A stretch of 64,000 nucleotides of DNA from Epiperipatus broadwayi (GCA_028023455.1 JAQFVV010000050.1:2064411-2128410), one strand, 5' to 3'; shown: positions 47,936-60,789, counted from the stretch's first letter. Notes: generated by a model not told the origin, from the sequence alone. Made by a program: numbers and translations.

Positions 47936-48316
47936 CATAGAATTTCCGCGGATTAAAAAAAAAAACATGCATGTGAAAGTTTCTAAATACAATGTATAGA
48001 TATAAACAATTATTCTGAAGCAATTATTATAAATAAGAAATCTTACTGATGGACAGGTTTATTTTACAACGTAATTTTAAAATGCAGATTTAAACCCTAT
48101 TTCATGGGTTTCAAATAGTGGTAAATTCCCAACCAATATTAAAAAACAATCGACTGGTTTAGTGCTCGGAAATTCATAAGCAGTTTCAGCCTCGGAAGGA
48201 CGCAAGTGAGCGTGATCCAAGGTTTGAATTCCAGATTCCATACTCTACAACTACTGTAAAACACATAGGGGGCGCTATTAACAAATAATTCTTGTTATAG
48301 ATTTATACAGTCATAC
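47936..48316. other. Non-coding stretch with a possible tRNA-like patch
   Basis: Near 48150-48235 the strings TTTAGTGCTCGG and AAGGTTTGAATTCC resemble A and B boxes, but spacing and folding are not convincing. Otherwise nothing is seen. Confidence 0.35.
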
Positions 48317-51300
48317 CAGTGATGGTATCTAACCGGTTCGCACCTACCGGTTCTTAAAATTAAAAAAAATTAGCGAACCGGTAGTTAAATTATCCGAAAA
48401 TAAATATTATTATTATCCTAAAAAAGAGTTGAATTAATAAATTACTTAATTGTTTCCAACAATAAACTAGAACGTTATTTGTATTTTTTTTTTTTTGTTA
48501 TATCTAATGTAACAATGATTCTTTTTGAACAGATTGGGTTCAAAATGCTTTCCCCAGAATAATTCGACTATACGATATTGCACTTGGAACGTGTGATATG
48601 CGCGATGAAATTTGAGTGATTAAGAATTATTCCGCAATAAATAATTCACAACAGTTTTGTTTTAAGTAATTAAATCCATTATTTATCGCATTCAAATTAG
48701 TTTCTTTAAAAGTATGCAAATAAAAAGTGTTATTTTATTAGTGATAAATGAATCCATATTTAATTTTTACACAAGGTAAGTAAGAAATTAATTAACTATT
48801 AGTTTACTTACATTTAACAGAGGCGTTATTAAAATTAAAAATTAGAAATAAATTCGGCACAAATGTATTTATGTATTGCCGTCGTTGTTTTAAATATTTA
48901 TTTAACTTTTATTTTTTATTTAAATATTTTATTTCTTCACTTACATATTTATCACACAAGATTTGTTTTTATTTGATTAGTGAGTTTAATGGATTACCAG
49001 CTGTAGTAAGTTTATAGTACATTATTTTCATTTAGTTTGCTATATCTGATGTAAGTTCAACATATTTTATCTGGAATAACTTGGCAAGATGATAAATATA
49101 ACAATAACTTTGGCTCATCAAGTGGCATGACTCGTTTTCAAAAAAATTTTTATTTTTATTTTTTTAATGTTACTATTTATTTCAATTTTATGATTTGTTA
49201 CCACTCATTTGTGTTAAAAATTAATTAATTAGATGGGTTTTTTTTTTCTAGGGCAAATTTAACACGAGAATATAATAAAAATAAACCCTTCACAAGAAAT
49301 GAAACGAAAATGCCAAACAATAACAGATTTCTTCATAAAAGATCCAAAATCTGATACAGAATCGAAGACGATAGTAAAGGATATCTCGAAACAAGTTTTG
49401 TTTTCTGCGTCTTCTAATACAACAGAAAATAAAGTTGACAACACAAATAAGCTGTCCAGTTCCAAAAGTACAAAAGATGCATATAAAATAAATGTAGATA
49501 ATGATGACCTTCCTGACTGCTGGAATATGAAGTTAGCCAATGAATTCAAAGAAAAATTTTGTGGTTTACTTATTATTGGAAAAAAAGTTGGTTGTGATAT
49601 CTATACCAAAATTGAGTAAACAAAAGTGTGTCAAAAGAATGGAGAAGATGTAATATTTTTCCAAATGGAAAAAATAAAATGGTGCAACAAGCCTCTGTTC
49701 AAAAAAAAATAAAGAAACACTTTTCATCAAAAGCACAGATGTAATTGAAAGAAAGTGCAAAAAATGCAATTTCCAAATCCATAGACAAAGTTCATGAAAA
49801 GTTTATGAACTCCATTTGTAAAATTTTCAATACAGTTTACACTTTGGCAAAACTAAACTGACCATTTTCTGATATTGAACATTTGATAGAATTACAAAAA
49901 AAAATGGGTTAGATATGGAAGTGGGACTTAAATCTTGATTCATGGCAGACAAAATTGTTGAGCACATTGCAAAATACATTAAAAAGGAAATGTTTAGAAA
50001 AATAATACAGCAGAATTTAAAGATATGTGTTATAATTAATGAGGCTTCAACAATATCATGCAAAACAGTCCTTATCATTTTTATTAAGGTTGAAGATACA
50101 CATTTTTCACCAAATTTTTTTGTAGATTTAGTGGAATTATAAAACAAAGATGCTGAAACCATTTACAATGCTCTAATACAAAGTCTGCATTCAGTAAGAT
50201 TTGATAATCCATATTTGAAAAATAATTTGATTGGATTTTGTTCAGATGGAGCAAGTGTGATCCTGGGAAGGTGGTCAGGAGTGAATGTTAAAATAAAAAA
50301 AAACACTATCCTGAGATTATTATTTGGCATTGTTTGAACCATCACCTTCAGCTTGTATTGGAGGATTTTATCAAAGACATAAAGCAAGTGAATCACTTTA
50401 AAGCATTTATTGATGAAATATACAAAATCTTCCATCAGTCTAATAAAAACCAAATGGTACTGAATAAAATTTCAACCAATTTGGGAATTGAAATTCTAAA
50501 AATTGGTAAAGTTTTGGCCCAAGATGGGCAGCATGCAGTCACAGAACAGCAATTGCAACATGGCAAGCCTATCCAGCACTGTATGATTTTTTTCCCACTA
50601 ATAAGAAATTTTCTGGAATGGCTAAACATCCCACCAATAATTATTTTTATGAGAGATATGGCTTTAATAATCAATGTACTAAAAGAAATTTGTTTGTTGT
50701 CAGATGCTCTTTAAGGAAGATGTGTAAATATATTGCATGCTGAATAATTGATTAAGAGAACAATTAAATCATTTGAATATCTCAGAAAGAAGATTGATAC
50801 TTATGAAAAAATAATAAATGAAACTATCTCTTCTAAGGAATTCCAGCATATTAATTTTGTTGAAGACAACAAATGTGTGAGTCATCCCCATCAAAAATTA
50901 CTGAATGTAGTGACAACAAATATGACATTAAGATTAATGGATTGTAATAGCATAAGTAATAATATTCAAGATAGAAATCATAAAATTCATCAATTAGTTT
51001 CCCTGGAAAGAATTTGAAGAGAAATTATCAGATTTTTACAAAGCATTTCATCATGAGATTTCAGTTATGATTTCTGTGATTATGTTGAAAATGTTATGAG
51101 AAATCACCAGAAACATGTTGTACCTGAAACTATCCAAAGAGCTAAAAATATAATTAAAACCATTGCTGTGAGTTCCGCAGAGCCTGAACGAAGGTTTTCT
51201 GTGGTGAACACAATTTATTCAGATAAAAGAAATCACCTTGAAATGAAAAATGTGGCAAATCTTTTAGTAATAAATTGGATAGGTCTTTCATTAGATCATT

Positions 51301-51718
51301 GAGATTGTAGTGACTCAGTTCAAGTATGGCTAAGAAATCACAATACAGCTGATGATGCTATAGTTAAAAAGCATCATCAACTTGAAGAGATATATGATGT
51401 GAATAGAATATCAATATGGAAATATCTTGCCAAATAAATAAGTTTTTTTCCAATTATAAAAATGATTTAATTCTTTTGATCCCATAAGTGGGATTGCAAA
51501 GTACACCATAGTGCACAGAATCCATTGCGGCACTTTTTTGTGTACGAGGGCGGAGGGGGACATGCAAAATTTCTGAGAAGTTGCCAAAAAAATTTACATA
51601 TGAAACCAAGAAGTGATTTGCTTTCATGCTTAGAAAGAAGAAAAATAAACAGAATAGGTTCTTAAATATAACCTGCCTTTAGAGACCTGGTTCTTGAAAA
51701 TTTGGGATATCATCACTG
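48317..51718 (+). mobile_element. hAT DNA transposon of KIAA1586 type with both ends
   Basis: The left end is CAGTGATGGTATC and the right end is the complement of CAGTGATGATATC, which are typical hAT termini. The flanks AGTCATAC (48309-48316) and AATCATAC (51719-51726) match at seven of eight bases, the expected 8-bp hAT target duplication. Subterminal AACCGGTTCG and ACCGGTTCTTA repeats lie near the left end and have decayed partners at the right. A transposase pseudogene fills 49299-51427. The element is 3402 bp. Confidence 0.9.
49299..51427 (+). pseudogene. hAT transposase pseudogene (KIAA1586-like)
   Basis: The N terminus is 'MKRKCQTITDFFIKDPK', then 'LPDCWNMKLANEFKEKF' and a CxxC-like 'VGCDIYTKI' patch. 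The RNase-H-like core includes 'CVIINEASTIS' (the first Asp appears as Asn), 'HFSPNFFVDLVEL', 'NLIGFCSDGASVILGR' (second Asp) and 'HCLNHHLQLVLED' across a frameshift. It ends with the hAT dimerisation domain 'SSAEPERRFSVVNTIYSDKR' (51166-51225) and 'NLLVINWIGLSLDH'. The overall plan matches KIAA1586-type domesticated hAT proteins. About six stops or frameshifts are present. I chose the start at 49299 because the 'MKRK...DFF' N terminus is typical of this group. Confidence 0.85.
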
Positions 51719-52559
51719 AATCATACCCATATGCTTTTTGAAAAATAACACCCATATATAAACTTGAAAAGAACAGAATTCTACATATATATACTGTATT
51801 ATGCAAATGCTGCTTTTTGATTTAAATAATTAATGAAATCACAGTAAAAGTCACCCTTTTTACTAAACAAAATAAAGATTGGCTGTTTTAACTGATGTTT
51901 TCCACTTTTTGACTTTATATATATTAGATTTATAGCTTATTGTAATTCTTTTTTTCATTTGAAATTCTTTCACTTTTATCTTTCCATTCTGCCTAAGTAC
52001 TTTCACGCAATTAAAAGCAACTGTACAGATTAAACTTATTCTGACCACAAGTGAAAACGCAGGAAGGTTGTACAATGCTACCTCACATCTTTTGAATTTC
52101 AAATCTGCCTTCTTTTCAACTGTTTTGCATATATGCATATTTTATCATTTAAACCAGATCTGTAGAAAACTAAAATTAAGAGAAATAAAAAAATCCGATA
52201 AATTCTTTTCTCTCTCTCCGGATTGGTTAATAAGATTTTCCATTATGTAAATGAAAATCAATTTCGATGAACTAACCAGGCGCAGCGAAGTAAAATCCGT
52301 ACAACGTTACATGACAATGCTTTCGTCGCTAGTTGCGTTAGTAGGAAAGTTAATGAGTGATTCAATAATGTGTACCAAGACTAATTCTGAATTATATTAA
52401 AACTAATTGCGCGTTTCTTGCCTTTCTCCACACACAGATTCTTATATAACAGAAGTAAGATAATACTTTTATATAAAAAAAATCAGTTATTGATGTTTTC
52501 TTATTTTGGCATAGTTTAATGAAATGGCAGAGGGATGGACTTCAAAGCTCTACGATCAT
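51719..52559. other. Non-coding stretch with a CpG-richer island
   Basis: Between about 52190 and 52360 roughly ten CpG dinucleotides occur, along with GGATTGGTTAA, an inverted CCAAT box. This is unlike its surroundings and could be a promoter, but no coding exon is evident on either side. Confidence 0.3.
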
Positions 52560-53000
52560 GGATTATGAATCAATTCTGTCACTATTGGGGTTTGAAGTCC
52601 CTATGACCTTCCAAGCAACAAATCATGTAATAATTTTGTCTTGTATGATTAATGAAGTAATAGGGTACCATGGACAAGTAGTCAGTATCCAATGGTCTAT
52701 ACCTCAACTCCATTATCATCAGTATTCAAACCACATGACATCCCAAGCATCAAACCAATGGATTACTTTGCAATGTATAGTTCTGATATAGTGGTTGAAT
52801 GACAAGTACAACAGCTAAACGTCCATGGATCATAGCTTGACTTTGGCACTTCTTGTGCTCAACATATGACCTCCCTAGCAACAACACATTTGATGGCTTT
52901 TTCTTGCAGGATGTAGTGCATTGGTAAATAGGCAGAATTTAAAGGTCAATGATGTGCATAAATGTTGTGGAATTTCATTTATTATACAATGTATCCAATT
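52560..53000. repeat. Tandem repeat, about 132-bp period, three diverged units
   Basis: ATGACCTTCCAAGCAACAAA (52602), ATGACATCCCAAGCATCAAA (52735) and ATGACCTCCCTAGCAACAAC (52865) mark three units with periods of 133 and 130 bp. Confidence 0.7.
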
Positions 53001-53529
53001 TATCCATATCCTATGTGATTTAGCATGCGGTAGAGTGGCAAAGTCCAAAACTTAAAAGTATCTGGATTGAAGATTAGTCACTACTTATAATGGCTCAATC
53101 GCAATATATGTTCAAAGGGTCTGACCATTCACTTTAAACCTGAGCCTTAAGTCATTGTTTTATGAGTTTTAATTTTGTAAATATTGAAGTTTTTACTTTA
53201 TTGAATATATCTAATTTTCATTAATTCCAAAACCCACCAATTAACAAATACCAAAGAATGCTGGGAAAAAACCCTCTTAAATAACCCAGTTCATAAAGAA
53301 AATCCTCTTAAATCATGAATCATAAGACAATACACACTAGATTATTTAATTGACCGGTGGGGATGGAGGAGTGCAGATTTTTTTTTGCTTTACACTCTAC
53401 CTAACAAAAGATTAGCTTGATATTTATTCTTCAACCAGCAGTAGTTTAGTTGATTATGAGCCAGCTGCTGTAAACTTCCTAAAAGTTTCCTTTACATATA
53501 AAAAAGTTCAATCTTACAGACATTTACTC

Positions 53530-53790
53530 AAAGTCAGAAGCATGTGAGACCAAAAGTAATAACACCTGCACCACAAGCATGACACAAGTGAATAAGGTAT
53601 ATGTAAAAAGTATGTGAGACAGAAGTGAATAATACCTATATCATAAGCATGATAGAATTGAATAACATGTCACTAGCATGCGTGAATGTCACAAATAAGT
53701 AAGACAGAAGTAAATATGTCATAAGCATGAAAGAAGTAAATAATGCCTATGTCACAAGCACACGACAAAAGTGAATAACACCTATGAAAT
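53530..53790. repeat. Degenerate minisatellite, about 33-bp unit
   Basis: About seven irregular units share CATAAGCATGA..AAGTGAATAA.ACCTATGT-like sequence, for example around 53570, 53650, 53720 and 53755. Confidence 0.7.
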
Positions 53791-54959
53791 TTAAATGTAA
53801 ACCAATGATTCAAAACACCAATAGGTAACGGAATCTTAGCTAATATTAAAATCTTTATAATACATTGCAGCCTAATATCCACTTGACATGTGGTTCAAGT
53901 TCAAAACCAAAAAAAACAAATCTAAAAGGTAGCCAAAATTTATCAGATTTAAAAGTCCCAAATTAATTGAATATTTCTTCAGGTAATCACCTAATCCACT
54001 TAGCAAGCATAACGTGGATAGTAAACAAGGGTTTATTTTGCTTACATATTTACTGTGGGGTTTTTGTTTTCTGAAAGAAATCATAAATAGTAAAACCATT
54101 ACTTGGAGTCAACTGAGCCTATTTTTATAGTCTATGTCCTTTTGCTGCTTTTTTTTTTTCAAATTTATTCAATACTTTTTCAATATCTTTTACTTCTAAT
54201 ATTTTTATATCACTGATTATTTACAACAATAATAAAACATCATAGTAATGTCACATTTTCCAAATGAACATTAAGTAAGCAGTTTTTCTACAATGATTAT
54301 ACTCAGCAAAATAAATAACAAAAAAGAAATTCTCCTTTAGTCCAATGTCTTCAGTCTTAGTCTTCAATATAACTTATTAGCCCATATATTGAGAAGAAGA
54401 AAAGGAACAATCAATAAAAAATTTGAGTATAATATATACCAAGCTTTTAAATTCTAGCAAGGAAATATATCATAGATTAAACACAATTGTTACATTTTCA
54501 TTTACAAGTGTCACACTTGCTCCACCCACAACTTTGATCTCATCCACTTCATATAAATATAGCAATGATTATCATTAATAATTTATTAAACTAGAGATTG
54601 TCTCTAACACACATATAAATTTTAAATCTCAGTTAAATATTAATGTCTGATTTTTATGAATTAAACACACACACACTTGGAGATATTTATATTTCACTTT
54701 CCCATGTATAATATATTTATATTAAACAACCTCTACACTTCCACACCTTCTTTTAAAACCATATAAATAGATACAATAAAAGATATATAGCTCCCAAGAT
54801 CTATCCATAGTCTTGGTATCCTACTCTTTCTAGGTACGAGCCCCCTCTATATTTAAAAGGATCATGTAATTTCAATATCCATATATGGCCATGCAATAAC
54901 TTCTTTGAAACTCCCAGGAAGCATAAATTTCTGGAACCCTAAATATTAAATGTATCTAT
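53791..54959. other. AT-rich non-coding stretch
   Basis: No gene is recognised; only short frames and A/T runs are present. Confidence 0.45.
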
Positions 54960-55506
54960 TAAATATATAATAAGATGAGGGTGGTCTAAATTTCTGCACT
55001 GGTTGGGAGTAGTGATATAGTGGAATTGAGATAATAAATTCATTGATAAATATGAATATATTATTGCAATGTTATGAATATTCACACCATTCCACAAAGA
55101 ATTAAAAATGGACAGAAATCAGTCCCTACCATGGATGAGAGTGATGTAATAAAAAAACTGTCAATATGAATGCGATGATACAGATTCTTGATAATTTTAG
55201 GTCAAACAACTAAAAGATATTCATAAAATGCATGCATAAGGTGAGAAAATGGTGTAAGTTCCTCTTCTGGTAAATATTTTTGATATGGTAGAGTTGAAAT
55301 GAGGGTACTTTAGTAAAACTCCATAGTGGTACAATGATTATTCACAAGATATTAAAGATGAGTGGAATCTAGACCCTACTTTGTTAAATAGTGTAATGGA
55401 AAATGATGAATGAATTGTTGTTTATGAAATGCATGAACATAAATAAGGAGGGAGGGTTATGAGTTTCTATGTCAGTGAATGATTGCAATATTGTAAGTAT
55501 CTGGTA
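54960..55506. repeat. Diverged tandem array related to 30755-31000
   Basis: Two units (about 54975-55220 and 55235-55440) and the start of a third share landmarks such as TAGTGGAATTGAGATAATA/GGTAGAGTTGAAATGAGGG and CAGTCCCTACC/TAGACCCTACTT. The spacing is about 245-250 bp. Confidence 0.55.
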
Positions 55507-55648
<142 letters not shown>

Positions 55649-55822
55649 TTGAATACATGTCAGATAATAAAAGCCACACAGTGCAAAGATGAAGTAGTCA
55701 TCTTCCATGACCAATGATTTGGTTTTAAACCTGTCTCAAAATTAAATTGAAATGTTCTTCTAATTTTAATCAAGCTTAGATATTTCAGGTAGACAACCCA
55801 TAACCAGGCCAAAATAAATCAG

Positions 55823-56497
55823 TGATACTTGTAAGTTTTCAAGTAAACCAAGTTGGCAGCCAAAATATTTAATAAATCTACAGTTTTGGAGGCCCTCATA
55901 AAATGTTTATAATAAAACTCCTGCTAGAAAATGTTCTATTTATTATTTACATTTTCTTTTTTATTATTGTTATTTTAAAAAAAATAATTGTGGAAAAATT
56001 AATTACAATATTTACAGTTTATTTTCTTCTCTTTTTTTTGGATGAATTTATTAACAATATTTACACTTTATTCAAGTCAGCGATATCCAATCATATTGTG
56101 ACAATTAATGCACACCTTTCAGGAGGGCCAGCTCCTGTACCTTTGAAAATAGTCAACTGCATTATGTTCTGTGACAGGAGGGTCTCAAATTTTTATTGTT
56201 ATGACAATTTAGCAAAACAACTGCTGACAAAAAGAAACACGGCAAATTTAACTAAAGTAGATAATGTTAAGGGCATCTCATCATTTCCCATGTTATAAGT
56301 AAAAAAACTGAAATACAGCTTCTTCATGAAATTTATTGGAATGGAATTATTTCTTTTTTAAAATTTAGCAATCAGTTTATTAATTTCATTTTAATTTAAC
56401 AGCTAACACATCTGTGATAGTTTATAGGCCCTTGAAACTGTATATTGACAAAAGTACAGGCTGCCATTTTGGTTTACTTGAAAACTCACAAGTATCA
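55823..56497. mobile_element. 675-bp inverted-repeat element, probable DNA transposon
   Basis: Left TGATACTTGTAAGTTTTCAA (from 55823) is matched by right TTGAAAACTCACAAGTATCA (to 56497). Pairing covers about 39 bp strongly and about 85 bp with gaps (ACAGTTTT..GGCC inside). A 131-codon open frame (55903-56298) lies inside. Its first 60 residues are very hydrophobic from AT-rich codons; the rest ('HLSGGPAPVPLKIVNC', 'DRRVSNFYCYDNLAKQLL') is of mixed composition. I do not recognise it as a transposase. No clear target duplication is visible. Confidence 0.65.
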
Positions 56498-57766
56498 AAT
56501 CGGTAAATAAGTATCTAATTGTATTTTTATTACTGGATAAAACAATAATAAAAAAACTGTTAATCACTCCTCGTCAGGCAATTTGTAAGCCTGTGAAACA
56601 CTCTTCTTCTATGGAGGCAGTTGGAAAAAGCTTTGTTTTATGAGGGGTTAATTAAAGAATGTTTTACTATTGTAAGTAATATTAAATATATATTACATGT
56701 TCTGTATACTGGAGCACATAGTTAGTGCAACATCTGCCATATACATCACATGGAATTTAAAATCAAGCTTACAAAATTGCTCACATTTTAATGAAGCACC
56801 TCCCCCCCCCCCATTTAGTTTGCTCAAAGCTAGTTAGTTAGTTAGCTGTTCTTCAATAAACAGACCTGTAGCTATTCTTAATTACAGATCAAAACCAAAA
56901 CATCTAAGTGTAGTGGTTGAGAAATCAGATGAGTTATGTCTTCTCACTGATCCTTATAGTGGTAAATTCATTCTTTTCTTTCTATGACATCATTATAATC
57001 AAAATGTTAAATCTGACTGTTTTAATTAACTTTATTATTAATACAATATGCTTCAACATATAAAGGCAAAACTATAAAATTATAAATTGTCATATTGGCT
57101 AAGCACTTTCAGAGCCTGTTTACTCCATATCCATAGCCTTTATTATGTAAATATTAAGTAATAACTTAAAATTGGTCAAGTTAAATATTCCCTTCCTACT
57201 GCTTATAATCTAATAGTTTTTAGAAACATTGATTCATTTCTTTTTTTCTGTATATCTCATGAAGTATTAGATTGGAACCAAAAAGTATAAAAATCCAAAA
57301 AGCAACAATGTGAAGGATAATAAAAATTTTAAATGGATGCAAAAAAAGTGTAAAAGACCTAGAAACAGACCATGTGTGGTTAAAAAACGTTTCCTATACA
57401 CGTGGAAAAAAGAAATTATAGATAAGAGAAATTTGATTATCCTCAGCAAGACTTTTAGTTAAAAATGATGGGGATGTCAGATGTCAAGTAAATGTTGCTG
57501 GACCTTAAATGTGATTGATTTGAAATATTTTCATACAGGTTCCAAACGTGCTGAAGACATAACAATGAATTTTTGTTTCATTTTTTATTTATGAGTATTT
57601 TTGTGTGTTAAATAAAAAACAAACACTTAATGTTATGTAATGTAAAACATCTTCTCCTTAAACAAAATCAAACAATTTAAGCATTCAATCGTTCCAAAAT
57701 CATTGGATACCACAATAAACCTACCTAATTTTTACTTCATTATAATCATGTTCAATAATTATTAAT
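56498..57766. other. AT-rich non-coding stretch
   Basis: A C11 run lies at 56802-56812 and a short TTAG repeat at 56831-56845. Near 57092-57150 a diverged half-copy of the next foldback element is visible (GGCTAAGCACTTTCAGAG, CATATCCATAGCC). No gene is recognised. Confidence 0.45.
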
Positions 57767-58123
57767 TAAAGTATAGAATATATAAAATGCGCTAAAATGT
57801 ACTAGAACACAAAGCTGAAGAGAAAAAAATATTAATACAGATAGATGCAAACCAAATTTCTGTATCTACGTATGTGGCTAAGTGCTTTCAAGGGTCAGGG
57901 TCCTCATATTCATAGCCATCTTGTAAATAAATGATTTATTTATTTACAAGAACACCTATATAGATACAAGATAGCTATGAATATGAAGACTCTGACCATC
58001 GAAAGCACTTAGACATATATGTAGTTACAGATATTTAGTTTGTATCTATATGTATAATATGTCTTTCTCTTCAGCTTTGTGTGTTAGTGCATTTTAGCAC
58101 ATTTTATATATTTTATACTTTAG
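57767..58123. mobile_element. Foldback element with about 158-bp arms
   Basis: Arms 57767-57925 and 57967-58123 are inverted complements with a 41-bp loop. Matching blocks include CACAAAGCTGAAGAGAAA, CTAAGTGCTTTC and CATATTCATAGC with their complements. The loop itself contains a small palindrome (ATAAATGATTTATTTAT). No protein is encoded. Half-copies occur at 57092-57150 and perhaps 36490-36545. Confidence 0.8.
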
Positions 58124-58289
58124 AATAATTGGCCACAAACTTTAAACTTTTTGCTCATTTCAAATATTAATTAACTGCAAGATGAAGGATCTTCGAAGTT
58201 TAATCTAGTTTCTACATTTTATAGCATTTCTTCTCCATGTACACCAACAATATTTTTTATTTAATCTCTCTATCTTTCATGTATCTTTT

Positions 58290-58620
58290 ACAATTTTGGG
58301 GATCTAGTTTAAAACTACAACTGCCCAACTATTACCTATCACATCTAGCAATATGTCCAGATCAGTTCAACTTTCAGTCTGTTAATTTTTTCACTGAGAT
58401 CAATGATATTTGTGTTATTTGCTTCTTATCTTATCCAATTCACTTGAATCCTTCTTGTTATTCCTGATGTATATCTCTTCACGCTTCTTTGAATGGTACA
58501 AAGTCTTTGAATTGTTCTTCAGTAAGTGTCCAAATGTCAGATCCATAAGCAAGAATTGCTAAAACACTATTAAAATTTTTCAAATGCTTAGACATACTCT
58601 TATTACCAAAACATATTTTC
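58290..58620 (-). pseudogene. RTE-type LINE reverse transcriptase fragment
   Basis: The minus strand aligns with 1-425 and 24000-24250: 'VLAILAYGSDIWTLTEEQF' (LTYGSETWTL region), 'DIHQE'-like and a 'SGHIARCDR' match to WAGHIVRRD. It is more diverged than the other two RTE copies and has several stops. Confidence 0.7.
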
Positions 58621-58674
58621 TAGCCCTACTTTTTTTTTATTTTGTTCTATCTCATTTTATTAAAGTCATTTCAT

Positions 58675-59165
58675 TACTTCAATCAATCAATCAATGAATA
58701 GTGTTCTGTCCCATAAACAGGTCCAGAGAGTAATCATATTATCAATTCACCCATTTTTGACTCCATTCTTTTCATTTCCAAGCTCTTAAATTCCATATAA
58801 CTCTTCCCATCTCTTACATCATCCAACAATAAGAGTACCAAATTCTCCATACAGTACTGACATCAAGTGCAAGCTTTCACAACCAATGAATGTGGAAGGT
58901 TATGTGCATAAAATCCCTGGGATCATCCAACAATATCAATCTTTTTGGTCCTTTGTTCTTGCTTCCACTTACCAGTCCCTCCAAAGCATCTTTCATTAAA
59001 GTATACTTTCTTTTTAATAAATGTGCAATCCAGTTTCTCTTTCTAATTTCTTCAATAATGTTATTATATTTACCAACTGATTTTTTCTATTCTTCTCCAT
59101 ATTCACATTGGCTTCCAATCTGTTCCTAATTTTATTACTCATTGTATTACTTCCACTGTTCTATT
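58675..59165 (-). pseudogene. LINE C-terminal fragment, third family, with (ATTG)n tail
   Basis: This is the same family as 39285-39690. On the minus strand it ends in a TTGATTGATTGA-type tail (58676-58694), fixing its 3' end. An insertion of about 80 bp (58841-58920) not seen in the other copy carries GTGCATAAAATCCCT, a string also present in the short inverted-repeat elements. Confidence 0.55.
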
Positions 59166-59169
59166 ATTA

Positions 59170-59415
59170 TAGTCTCTATTTTATTATCAAGTCCTAAACA
59201 AAATATCATAAAGTGTCTACCTCTTTTTCTCCCTTTACATAGTAGTTTCTCTCATTTTCTACATCATTTATTCTGATTTTCTTTCAGTATCCAACATTCC
59301 AAGAGTAATGTATTCAATACACTCTCCACCTTTCCACACAAACTATGTCTATAGCCCAAATCCTTATTCTACTTTTGATTTCCTCTTGGTATCTAAAACA
59401 CATAATCTTGCTCCA
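59170..59415 (-). pseudogene. CR1-like LINE C-terminal fragment, strongly diverged
   Basis: The minus-strand translation contains 'LCGKVESVLNTLLLECWIL' and later 'FMIFCLGLDNKI'. These align loosely with the zinc-knuckle segment (CKLCNEGIENIRHLLIECKCL) and the 'FMLGLRKD' segment of the CR1 copies in the right order and spacing. The assignment is tentative. Confidence 0.4.
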
Positions 59416-59970
59416 AAAAACATAAGCTACAGGAAATAAAAGATTGCAGCTGTATGTAGTAAGGATTAATTTAAGCAGGTGTACAAAATTTAGGCAATTA
59501 TAACGTAATTTAAAATATTTTGGTTGTTTGAGGAATGTTTATGTGTTAAATACATGCCCTAAAATATAATGTGCAACTGTCCCATTGTTGTTACTCTATA
59601 TCTTGTTTATATTTCACTAAATTAAAAAAAGCTTTCTATTTTGTTTACATATATTTTACTATTTACTGTATTAAAGCTACAAACATACAAATAAATATTT
59701 ACCTTTCTTTTTTATTTTATTTACTCATATAAAAAAGATAATCGTATATTAAAATTATTGTTAACACTTTACATTTCAGTTTTATTCAATTGCCCTTCGT
59801 TTACTATTTGTTTTACCAATTGATAATTAAATTTATTTGTAAAATTTTACAAAAACATAAAAAGCTAACTAAAGTGTTAAAAATTCTTCTTTGCTCTGAA
59901 AATTTTTTAAAATAAAGATTTTTTTTGTTACCTTAAATTTTCACAATTTGTAAATCAGTTTTGTTTCAAA
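59416..59970. other. AT-rich non-coding stretch
   Basis: No gene is recognised. Confidence 0.4.
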
Positions 59971-60071
59971 TGTTTTTTTTTTTTTTGTTATATGTCAAAT
60001 GCGGTGAACGGGAAGCGAACCTGGGCCAGCTGCTTGGAAGGCAGCTATGCCAACCACTAGGCCATTAACGC
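59971..60071 (-). repeat. tRNA-Gly(TCC)-derived SINE
   Basis: On the minus strand a 71-nt head (60001-60071) has D-arm CCTAGTGGTTGGCAT, anticodon arm GCTGCCTTCCAAGCAGC and T arm CAGGTTCGCTTCCCG. It is followed by ATTTGACATATAAC and an A-run of about 15. The acceptor stem is partly mismatched. This is the most complete SINE copy with a poly-A tail. Confidence 0.8.
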
Positions 60072-60789
60072 TTAACAAATATTGTACAGCAAATTCTTTT
60101 TTTCCTCCATTTTGAGATTTGTATAAGCATAATTTATTTGGAAAAACAACAACAAAACCATAATAACAGAAAAATAATTTATATTTCTATAACCATAATA
60201 ACAGAAGTACGAAGAGCTAATCATATCCAAAATATTTATTATTACAATTTAATCTAGAGGTGTTAAACTTTTTGCACTCGTAATTATGCCTCCCTCCAAT
60301 TATATAAATGCCTTAATGATTATTGCTAATAATTTATTAATCTAGAAATTATCTTACTATTTCTAGATTGGATATCTATTTTAAGCTTTAATTAACTAAT
60401 AATTCAACTCCATTACATTTTTTTCTTCCATGTAGAATTTATTAAACGTACTTATAACATTCAATTTTATAACATATACTTTAATAACATAAATAAAGGC
60501 ATCTAAGATAAATGGCCTTTAATGTGCAATTCTTTCTGAAGCAGCAGCCATCAGTTGGCTCAAATGAGAACCTCTCACATGACTGTGATGCATATGTAGT
60601 ATTTATCAATTTGAAATTACTACAATTTAATCCAAAGGTATGGTAGAGACATGTGAGAGACTGTAGTCTGGCCAATTATAAATTGTTCTGCATGAAAGGC
60701 AACTTGGTGGATTAGTTATTTTTTTCAGATGTCTTTATCCAGGTGATTAAAATTTATGTGATGAAATTGAAAACATATATTTACATAAA
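60072..60789. other. AT-rich non-coding stretch
   Basis: No gene is recognised. Confidence 0.4.
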
